From NCBI GenBank assembly GCA_016213845.1, contig JACQZN010000047.1:1-64000 (forward strand): a stretch of 64,000 nt of DNA. The letters run 5' to 3'. The position numbers and the translations under genes are program-made. Below the pieces are notes generated by a model, which saw nothing but the letters and a program-made list of their open reading frames with translations, did no database searches and was not told the DNA's origin. Below are positions 25,885-33,583 of the stretch, in pieces. The stretch is from Candidatus Wallbacteria bacterium. GTDB lineage: Bacteria; Muiribacteriota; UBA6191; JACPRK01. The stretch's first letter is position 1, and the number at the start of each line of letters is the position of its first letter.

Positions 25885-28800
25885 ATGCTTCGCGTTATCG
25901 GGGTTCGTCCTGTCCTATCCGCAGCATTCGTTCTCGTGATCCTCTCCTCGGTCTGGGGGAATGGTCTCCTCGGCGCGGAGGACCCGCCGCCCGAGCTGGC
26001 GGCGGCAGACAAGCTCTGGGAGGAGCAGAACTTCAAGGAGGCCCAGCAGGGCTACTCGAAGTTCCTGGAGTCGGTTCATCCCGCGGAGCAATTGTGGCAC
26101 GCGAGCTCCCGGCTCGCCCTCTCGCACCTGCGCATGCAGGAGTACGACGAGGCCGTCAAGGCCGCCGAGGAGACGGTCAAGCGCTTTGCCGGCCAGCTCC
26201 GAGAGGCCCGTGCGTGCCGCTTTCTCGGCACTCTCTACCTCACGATGCCGCACTGGGGAACCGAGAAGGGCGGCAAGTTCCACCGAGGCCGCTGGGACCA
26301 GGGCATCCAGAAGGACGCCACCAAGTCGGACCGCAAGAAGGCGATCGGGCATCTCGAGCGCGCCCGCGACCTCTGCATCGGCTTCCAGGCGGACTCCGCG
26401 AAGCTCGAGGCGCTCAGTGCGCCGGACAAGGCCGGCCTCTCCGCCGAGCGGATCGGCATCCAGTTCGATCTCGTCGGCGCGCTGACCCGGTTCGGCACTT
26501 CCGATCAGGACTACTGGCCGGGCGGCGGCGAGGAGGAGAACCCCGACGACCAGACGACGGGTGAAGAGGCCGAGGAGATGCCCATGGGTCGTGGCCGCGG
26601 TCGCCACGGCTGGGGCGGCGGCATGCAGCGGCCGCGCGGCATCCCCGTCGACACGGCCGGCAAGCCGATCTTCGCCCCGGTCCCCCAGAGTTGGTCGGCC
26701 GGCCTTCCGGACGGGCAGAAGGTGAAGTTCCTGCTGGCCGAGATCGAGAAGATCGACCCGAGCGAGACCCAGGACGACGCCGCGCTGGCCGTCTACCGGC
26801 GAGCGATGCTGGCCCGCGCGCGCTACGGCGCCCACCGCTTGCAGGGGTGGATGAACTGGTGGGACGGCGGCGGCCAGCCGTACAAGGACGCCGTCGAAAA
26901 GGCCAAGCTCGAGGAGCTGGCCGACGGTGACGTGCTCACGCTCCTTGGCACGCGTATCGCTCGCGTCACGCTGCCTGCCGACGAGGACATCCTGGCGCTC
27001 TTGCGCTCGGTCGTCGACAAGTACCCGAAGGCCAAGGTGGCCCCCGAGGCGCAGTACGCCATCGGCCTCTACTACCAGTCGCGCAAGCAGTTCAAGGAGG
27101 CGATCCGCGAGTTCGAGCGCTCCCTGGAGCTCTTCAGGGGCGGCCCCAGGAGCGGCTCCGCGCAGTCCCAGATCCACCGCATCCGCGCCTCCGAGATCGT
27201 CCTGCAGCAGACCGGCGTCCAGCTCGCGGGCGACCCGGCGCGCATCCCGGTCACCTACCGCAACACCGGCAGTGTGCACCTGGTCGCCCACAAGCTCGAC
27301 CTCGCCCGCTACGTGCAGGATTTCATCGACCGAGTGGAGGCCGACGATGAGAACGCCGTCAGCGGCTACGACCTGGAGAACCTGAGCTACGCGCTCCTGC
27401 AGGACCGGGGGAACGGCTCCTATCCGTACCTGAAGTACCGGGGCGAAAAGGTCGCCGAGTGGGACGCCAAGGTGAACGACGCGGGCGATCACCGTTACGC
27501 CCATGCGGATATCACGAGTCCTTTGACCGAGCGTGGCTGCTACGTCGTCGAGGCGTCCTGCGCGGGCCACGAGCAGCCGGTGCGAAACCTGGTGCTGCTC
27601 TCCGACATCGCCGTGGTCCGCAAGAAGCTCAAGGACCAGCAGCTCTGCTTCACCGTCGACGCCCGCACGGGCCAGGCTCTAGCCGGGGTCGAGCTGACTC
27701 ATTTCCAGTACTGGTCCCGCTGGGGCCGCACCGCCACCTCGTGGAAAGAGCGCCAGCACTGGTACGCCCAGGCGCGCAAGACCACCAGCGACGCCGAGGG
27801 CATCTCGCTCTTCAAGGCCGACAGGAAGTTCGATGCCTGGCCCCAGATCGTGACCATCGCTCGCGGACCGGGCGGGGCCATGGCCTTCGCCGGCGTGCGG
27901 TACTGGGACGTCTACTACTCCCCGTCCCACGAGTGGGCCGGCCGGCGTTCCCTAGTCTTCACCGATCGCCCGGTCTACCGCCCCCTCCAGACGGTCAAGT
28001 TCAAGGCCTGGATGCACGACTATTCCGGCGGCCAGTACCGCCCCGTGCGCTCCGGCCGTGTCCGGGTCACCGTCCGCGACTCGAAGGGCGCCGAGGTGTT
28101 TAAGGACGATTTGAGTCCAAATGAGTACGGCTCGGTAGCGGCCCAGTTCAAGCTCGAAAAGTCGGCCGCGCTCGGCGCCTACACGATCGACCTCCACGGC
28201 CACTCCGAGGCCGGCGGCCAGTTCCGCGTCGAGGAGTACAAGAAGCCCGAGTTCGAAGTCTCCGTCAAGGTCGGCTCCGACCTGGTCCGCCTGGGCGAGA
28301 GCGTCGACGGCAAGGTCGAGGCCCGCTACTACTTCGGCGCGCCCGTGACCAAGGCGAAGGCGACCTACAAGATCTTCCGCGAGGAGTACACCCACAGCTT
28401 CGTCTCGCCAGGCTACTGGGACTGGCTCTACGGCCCGGGCTACGGCCGCTGCTTCTATAGCTGCGAGTGGCTGCCCTGGTGGAAGCACTACGGCCCCCGC
28501 GCCTGCGTCTGGTACCCGTGGTGGGGCGCTCCCCCCAAGCCCCAGCGCGAGCTGGTCTCCGAGGGCACCGGAGAGATCGGCGAGGACGGCACGCTCGCCT
28601 TCAAGGTCGACACCGCCCCCGCGCTCGCCAACCACCCCGACCTCGACCACCTCTACACGATCGAGGCCGAGGTCGTCGACGCCAGCCGCAGGACCATCAC
28701 GGGCAGCGGCACGATCAAGGTGACGCGCCAGGAGTTCTACGCGTTCGCCGAGCTCGACCGCGGCTACTACCAGCCCGGCCAGGAGATCCGCGTCACCGTC

Positions 28801-31800
28801 AAGGCCCTCACCGCCAACGACACACCCGTCACGGCCAAGGGCAAGCTGACCGTCTCCGCCATCCGCTATCAGGGCGAGCGCAACACACAGGTCGTCGAGG
28901 AGCCCGTCGAGACCCTCGACTCTTCCACCGATCCCGACGGTAACTACACCGTGACACTCAAGGCCGGAAAGTCCGGACAGTACAAGATCGCCTGGGAAGC
29001 CAAGGACAGCCGCGGCCGGCCGGTCGTCGGCGCGCAGGTGGCCTGGGTCGCGGGCGCCGACTTCCAGGGCGCCAGCTTCCGCTTCAACGAGCTCGAGATC
29101 CTCTCCGACAAGCGCACCTACGAACCGGGCGAGACCGCTCACCTGATGATCAACAGCTCCCGGCCGGGCGCCTCGGTGCTGTTCAGCCACCGCACCGATC
29201 ACGGAATCCTCACCAACTACCGCGTCATCGCTCTGCCGTCGAAATCGACCGTGATCGACCTGCCGATCGAGGCCCGGGACAACCCCAACTTCTTCGTCGA
29301 GGCGACCGCCGTGATCGACGGCAAGCTTCGCCAGGAGGCCCGCGAGATCCTCGTGCCGCCCAAGGAGGGCGTGATGAACGTCGAGGTCACGCCCGACCGG
29401 CCGGACTACCGGCCGGGCGACGAAGCGACGGTACGCGTCAAGGCGACCACGCCCGAGGGCAAGCCGGTCGAGGCCGAGCTGGCAATGACCGTCTTCGACA
29501 AGTCGGTGCTCTACATCCAGCCGGAAACTCTGAAGGACGTGCGGGCTCACTACTGGGGACAGAAGCGCTCGCACGGGTTCCAGACCGCCTCGAATCTGGA
29601 GCTGGTGTTCCAGCCGCTGGCCTACATTCAGGACCCGGCGCAGTATGTGGAGAGCGACCCGGCCCAGGACTGGCACGGCAGCTGGGGGCTGCGGTCGCTC
29701 AACTTCGCCACCGACGACCTGGAGGGCGGGAACTTCGCCATGGCCGGCGCGCTTGCGGAGGGGCCCATGAAGATGAAAGCCTCATCGGTCGGGCGCGCGA
29801 TGGCGCCGTCGCCGGCGAGTGCGCCGATGGCGCAGGAATCCAAGTCGATGGCCAAGGACGAGGCCGAGGCAGACGGCGGCGGCCGGCGCGAGCGGCGCGA
29901 TCAGGCGGCGTCCCCGCCCCCGCCACCGCCGCCCCCGCAACCGGCCTACAAGGCAGCGAAGGTGCGCGCGGAGTTCGAGGACACAGCCTTCTGGACCCCG
30001 TCGGTGAAGACCGGCGAGAGCGGCGAGGCGACGGTCAAGTTCCGGATGCCCGAGAACCTGACCACCTGGAAGGTGCGGGCGCTGGGAATGACGCCGTCGG
30101 CGCGCGTCGGCGACGCCTCGGCCAGCGTCGTGACGTCCAAGAAGTTCGTGTTGCGGCTGCAGGCTCCCAGGTTCTTCGTCGAGCGGGATCGCTTGACCCT
30201 GTCCGCAAACCTGCACAACTACCTGGACAAGCCGAAGAAGGCGAAGGTGACCCTGACGGTTCCAGAAGACTTGATGGAGCTGGCGACTCCTGCGACCTCC
30301 GAGGTGGTGATCGAGGCCGGTAAGGAGGTGCGGGTAGACTGGGATGTAGCCGTCAAGAAGGACGGGTTCGCCGTCATCAAGATGGAAGGGCTGACCGACG
30401 AGGAATCCGACGCGGTGCAGATGGGATTCCCGGTGCTGGTCCACGGCATCGAGAAGACCGTCTCGCTCACCGGGCTGATCCGCCCGGCGGGCGCCCCTTT
30501 TGCCGAGCTGGCGCTGGAGGTGCCGGCCGAGCGCGACCCGGCTGCGAGCCGCCTGGAGGTGCGCTTCTCGCCGTCGCTTGCGGGGTCGATGATCGACGCC
30601 GTGCCGTACCTGCTCGATTATCCCTACGGTTGCACCGAGCAGACGATGAGCCGTTTCCTCCCCGCGGTGCTGGTGCAGCGCAGCCTGACGCAGATGGGGC
30701 TGTCGCTCGACGACCTGGCTTCCAAGCGCACGAACCTCAACAGCCAGGAGCTGGGCGACGCCGCCGCCCGCTATGGCCGCACGCCGCCGCTCGGTGAAAA
30801 GCCGGTCTTCTCGCAGAAGGTGCTGGCGGACATCGTTCGCGCCGGACTCGAGCGGATCTCGGCCTTCCAGGTCTCCGGCGGCGGCTGGGGCTGGTGGCCC
30901 GAAGACAAGCCGAGCACCTACATGACTGCGTATGTCCTCTGGGGGCTGACGCTCGCCACCGAGAACGACATCGAGGTCGACTCCGGCATGCTGGAGCGCG
31001 GGTTCCGGGCGCTGGAAAACGGCGTCGTCCACGACCTGAAGGACTGGAAGGAGGCGAAGGGCGCCTGGGACGAGCAGGCATTCCTGGCCTACGTGCTCTC
31101 GCTGCGAAAGCGCGAAGCGGCGGACCTGAACGCCATCCTGATGGAGCGCAGGGCGCACCTCTCGCTCTACGGCAAGGCGCTTCTGTCACTGGCAATGCGG
31201 AAACTCGGCAAGACGGCCGAAGCCGATCTGGTGCTCAAGAACCTCCGCCAGTACGAGAAGCACGACACCGAGAACCAGACCACCTGGTACGACCTGCCGC
31301 AGGACGGCTGGTGGTACTGGTGGAACAACGACGTCGAGACGCACGCCTGGATCTTGAAGGCCGTCATTGCAAAGGACCCGACGGACGAGTTCGCTCCGGG
31401 ACTGGTCAAGTGGTTGCTCAACAACCGCAAGAACGGCACCTACTGGCGTTCGACCCGGGACACCGCGTTCGCTATCTCCTCCCTGGTCGACTACATGCGC
31501 GCCACCAAGGAGATCGCCCCCGACTTCGACCTCACGGTCTCGCTCGACGGCAAGCCGCTCAAGCAGGTCCACGTCTCCCGCGACACGATGTTTGCCTTCG
31601 ACAACCGCATCAGCCTCTCCGGCGACGAGCTGACCAGCGGCCGGCACGTGCTGCGCGTGGAACGCAAGGGAGAGGGCGCCGTCTACTTCAGCTCGTACCT
31701 CACCTACTTCACCAAGCAGGAGGGCATCTCGGCCGCCGGCCTCGAGGTGAAGGTCGACCGCAAGTACTTCAAGCTGGTGCGATCCGACAAGACCGAGACC

Positions 31801-32223
31801 GTCCAGGGCTCCCGGCTCCAGGACGTGGCCGAGCGCCGACTGCGCTACGAGCGGGTGCCCCTCGCGAGTGGTGACAAGCTCGTGAGCGGCGACCAGCTCG
31901 AGGTCGAGCTGCGCCTGACGTCGAAGAATGACTACGACTATCTGGTCTTCGAAGACTTCAAGCCAGCAGGCTGCGAACCCGTCGATGTCCGCAGCGGCGG
32001 CCGGTACGGTGAGCTCTGCTCCAACATGGAGCTGCGCGACGAGAAGGTCGCCTTCTTCGTCACGTGGCTGGCGCAGGGCGAGCACCTGATCAAGTACCGG
32101 ATGCGCGCCGAGATCCCGGGTACCTTCCACGCCCTGCCCACCAAGGGCTGGGCCATGTACGCCCCCGAGATCCGCGCCAACGCCGACGAGCACGTGCTCG
32201 GGATCGAGGACGTGAAGAAGTAG
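25885..32223 (+). CDS. alpha-2-macroglobulin-like protease inhibitor with N-terminal TPR region
   Basis: 2112 residues, longer than usual bacterial A2M (about 1500-1900). A signal peptide ends near residue 31. Residues ~32-420 contain TPR-like helices (LWEEQNFKEAQQGYSKFL; YQSRKQFKEAIREFERSL). Macroglobulin domains start near residue 452 (IPVTYRNTGSVHLV), with TDRPVYRPLQTVKFKAW near 693. A Pro-rich linker (~1350) precedes the VRAEFEDTAFWTPSV strand. The thioester motif YGCTEQ has Cys near 1583 and Gln near 1586, so covalent protease trapping is possible. GGAGG lies 5 nt before ATG. The partner penicillin-binding protein PbpC is not adjacent. Confidence 0.93.
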   Translation: MLRVIGVRPVLSAAFVLVILSSVWGNGLLGAEDPPPELAAADKLWEEQNFKEAQQGYSKFLESVHPAEQLWHASSRLALSHLRMQEYDEAVKAAEETVKRFAGQLREARACRFLGTLYLTMPHWGTEKGGKFHRGRWDQGIQKDATKSDRKKAIGHLERARDLCIGFQADSAKLEALSAPDKAGLSAERIGIQFDLVGALTRFGTSDQDYWPGGGEEENPDDQTTGEEAEEMPMGRGRGRHGWGGGMQRPRGIPVDTAGKPIFAPVPQSWSAGLPDGQKVKFLLAEIEKIDPSETQDDAALAVYRRAMLARARYGAHRLQGWMNWWDGGGQPYKDAVEKAKLEELADGDVLTLLGTRIARVTLPADEDILALLRSVVDKYPKAKVAPEAQYAIGLYYQSRKQFKEAIREFERSLELFRGGPRSGSAQSQIHRIRASEIVLQQTGVQLAGDPARIPVTYRNTGSVHLVAHKLDLARYVQDFIDRVEADDENAVSGYDLENLSYALLQDRGNGSYPYLKYRGEKVAEWDAKVNDAGDHRYAHADITSPLTERGCYVVEASCAGHEQPVRNLVLLSDIAVVRKKLKDQQLCFTVDARTGQALAGVELTHFQYWSRWGRTATSWKERQHWYAQARKTTSDAEGISLFKADRKFDAWPQIVTIARGPGGAMAFAGVRYWDVYYSPSHEWAGRRSLVFTDRPVYRPLQTVKFKAWMHDYSGGQYRPVRSGRVRVTVRDSKGAEVFKDDLSPNEYGSVAAQFKLEKSAALGAYTIDLHGHSEAGGQFRVEEYKKPEFEVSVKVGSDLVRLGESVDGKVEARYYFGAPVTKAKATYKIFREEYTHSFVSPGYWDWLYGPGYGRCFYSCEWLPWWKHYGPRACVWYPWWGAPPKPQRELVSEGTGEIGEDGTLAFKVDTAPALANHPDLDHLYTIEAEVVDASRRTITGSGTIKVTRQEFYAFAELDRGYYQPGQEIRVTVKALTANDTPVTAKGKLTVSAIRYQGERNTQVVEEPVETLDSSTDPDGNYTVTLKAGKSGQYKIAWEAKDSRGRPVVGAQVAWVAGADFQGASFRFNELEILSDKRTYEPGETAHLMINSSRPGASVLFSHRTDHGILTNYRVIALPSKSTVIDLPIEARDNPNFFVEATAVIDGKLRQEAREILVPPKEGVMNVEVTPDRPDYRPGDEATVRVKATTPEGKPVEAELAMTVFDKSVLYIQPETLKDVRAHYWGQKRSHGFQTASNLELVFQPLAYIQDPAQYVESDPAQDWHGSWGLRSLNFATDDLEGGNFAMAGALAEGPMKMKASSVGRAMAPSPASAPMAQESKSMAKDEAEADGGGRRERRDQAASPPPPPPPPQPAYKAAKVRAEFEDTAFWTPSVKTGESGEATVKFRMPENLTTWKVRALGMTPSARVGDASASVVTSKKFVLRLQAPRFFVERDRLTLSANLHNYLDKPKKAKVTLTVPEDLMELATPATSEVVIEAGKEVRVDWDVAVKKDGFAVIKMEGLTDEESDAVQMGFPVLVHGIEKTVSLTGLIRPAGAPFAELALEVPAERDPAASRLEVRFSPSLAGSMIDAVPYLLDYPYGCTEQTMSRFLPAVLVQRSLTQMGLSLDDLASKRTNLNSQELGDAAARYGRTPPLGEKPVFSQKVLADIVRAGLERISAFQVSGGGWGWWPEDKPSTYMTAYVLWGLTLATENDIEVDSGMLERGFRALENGVVHDLKDWKEAKGAWDEQAFLAYVLSLRKREAADLNAILMERRAHLSLYGKALLSLAMRKLGKTAEADLVLKNLRQYEKHDTENQTTWYDLPQDGWWYWWNNDVETHAWILKAVIAKDPTDEFAPGLVKWLLNNRKNGTYWRSTRDTAFAISSLVDYMRATKEIAPDFDLTVSLDGKPLKQVHVSRDTMFAFDNRISLSGDELTSGRHVLRVERKGEGAVYFSSYLTYFTKQEGISAAGLEVKVDRKYFKLVRSDKTETVQGSRLQDVAERRLRYERVPLASGDKLVSGDQLEVELRLTSKNDYDYLVFEDFKPAGCEPVDVRSGGRYGELCSNMELRDEKVAFFVTWLAQGEHLIKYRMRAEIPGTFHALPTKGWAMYAPEIRANADEHVLGIEDVKK

Positions 32224-32224
32224 A

Positions 32225-32252
32225 GAGTAGTGAGTAGCGAGTAGTGAGTAGG
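32225..32252 (+). repeat. heptamer array (GAGTAGY) at gene junction
   Basis: Four units GAGTAGT, GAGTAGC, GAGTAGT, GAGTAGG directly after the A2M stop, followed by GAATCGAGA-type companion repeats to about 32285. The GTG start of the next gene falls inside the third and fourth units. Confidence 0.85.
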
Positions 32253-33374
32253 GGAATCGAGAACCGGGAATCGGAAATCGAGAGGCGGGACAGCGGCTGG
32301 GTCGTCTCGGCGGAGTTCGACCTGGCCTGGTTCGTGGCGCCGATGCTGGTGCCGGCGCTCGTGGCGCTGGCGCTATCGCCGTACCTGGCGGGCCTGGAGG
32401 GCGTGCCCCTCTGGGCATGGGTCGTCTTCATTCTCCTGGTCGATGTGGCGCACGTCTGGTCGACCCTCTATCGGACCTACCTCGATCGGCGGGAGCTGGC
32501 CCGCCGGCCCTGGCTCTACACGCTGACACCGCTCGGCTGCTTTGCGCTCGGCGCGGCCATCTACGGCACCCTTGGACAGCTCGCCTTCTGGAGAACGTTG
32601 GCCTACCTGGCCGTCTTCCACTTCGTGCGGCAGCAGTACGGCTTCCTGGCTCTCTACGACGGCCGCGACCGCCGGCTCTCGCACTTCGACCGGACCCTGA
32701 ACCGATGGACCGTCTACGCCGCCACGCTCGGTCCGATCCTCTACTGGCACACGCACACGCGCAGCTTCGTCTGGTTCGTCCCGGGTGACTTCGTCGAGCT
32801 GTCCCGGGACGGTCTGTGGACCGCAGCGGCCGTGCCCGTCTTCGGGCTCTACGCAACCTTCACGCTGCGGCAGGCCTATCTGTGGTTGGCGCGCGGGGAG
32901 CAGAACCCCGGACGTGTCGCTGTCGTCGGCTCCACGGCCATCGCCTGGTGGACGGGCATCGTGCTCCTCGATTCGGACCTCGCCTTCACGGCCACGAATA
33001 CCCTGGCGCATGGGGTGCCCTACGTCGCGCTCATCTGGCTGACGCTGAACCGGCAGGCCGGTCAGGCGGGCCTCGAGCGGTCGCGCTTCCTGCGAGAAGT
33101 GGCGCAGCCCGTGGCCCTTCCGCTCTTCCTGGGCATCCTCTTCGGCCTGGCTTTCTTCGAGGAAGCGCTCTGGGACCACCTGGTCTGGCAGGAGCACGGC
33201 GCCCTCTTCGGCACCAGGGGCGTGCTTTCGGATGCGGCCTCCTCGTGGCTCTGGCTCACCGTACCGCTCCTGGCGTTGCCCCAGGCCACGCACTATGTCC
33301 TCGACGCGTTCGTCTGGAAGCTCGACGGCACGAACCCGGGCCTGCGCGAGGCCCTCATGGGAGAAGCCAAATGA
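32244..33374 (+). CDS. polytopic membrane protein with conserved-looking histidines
   Basis: 376 residues, about nine to ten transmembrane segments. His residues recur at membrane borders: VAHVWSTLYRTYLD, VFHFVRQQYGF, NTLAHGVPYVALIW, and QATHYVLDAFVWK. Such spaced histidines recall metal-dependent membrane oxygenases (for example the Brp/Blh carotenoid cleavage or desaturase-like groups), but I cannot make the match. The only start before the first membrane segment is GTG 32244, inside the heptamer array, so about 15 N-terminal residues (MSRGIENRESEIERR) are encoded by repeat DNA. It overlaps the next small gene by 4 nt (ATGA). Confidence 0.75.
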   Translation: MSRGIENRESEIERRDSGWVVSAEFDLAWFVAPMLVPALVALALSPYLAGLEGVPLWAWVVFILLVDVAHVWSTLYRTYLDRRELARRPWLYTLTPLGCFALGAAIYGTLGQLAFWRTLAYLAVFHFVRQQYGFLALYDGRDRRLSHFDRTLNRWTVYAATLGPILYWHTHTRSFVWFVPGDFVELSRDGLWTAAAVPVFGLYATFTLRQAYLWLARGEQNPGRVAVVGSTAIAWWTGIVLLDSDLAFTATNTLAHGVPYVALIWLTLNRQAGQAGLERSRFLREVAQPVALPLFLGILFGLAFFEEALWDHLVWQEHGALFGTRGVLSDAASSWLWLTVPLLALPQATHYVLDAFVWKLDGTNPGLREALMGEAK

Positions 33375-33577
33375 AGACCCGAAAGAGCGAACGACGATAC
33401 AAGGTCTACACGATCATCGGCGATGAGTGGTTCACGCTACTGGCCGGGGCCGCGCGAACGACTGGCGCGGTCACGGTGCTCTCCGACGTCGTCAACCTCG
33501 ACGAGAACGGAGCCGTCCTCGATCGCTGGGCCGAAGTGAAGCTCTCCAACGTCCCCCTGCTCCTGGCGCGGCTTTGA
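33371..33577 (+). CDS. small conserved-looking protein, coupled to membrane protein
   Basis: 68 residues (MKTRKSERRYKVYTIIGDEWF...). ATG 33371 overlaps the stop of the membrane protein as ATGA, which implies translational coupling. The sequence predicts several beta strands and no signal peptide or membrane segment. I recognise no family. Its role is probably tied to the upstream membrane protein. Confidence 0.6.
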   Translation: MKTRKSERRYKVYTIIGDEWFTLLAGAARTTGAVTVLSDVVNLDENGAVLDRWAEVKLSNVPLLLARL

Positions 33578-33583
33578 CGCGCG

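Noticed and set aside
27952..29676. 574-codon minus-strand frame inside the A2M gene
   Set aside because: Antisense shadow of conserved macroglobulin domains; no family motifs.
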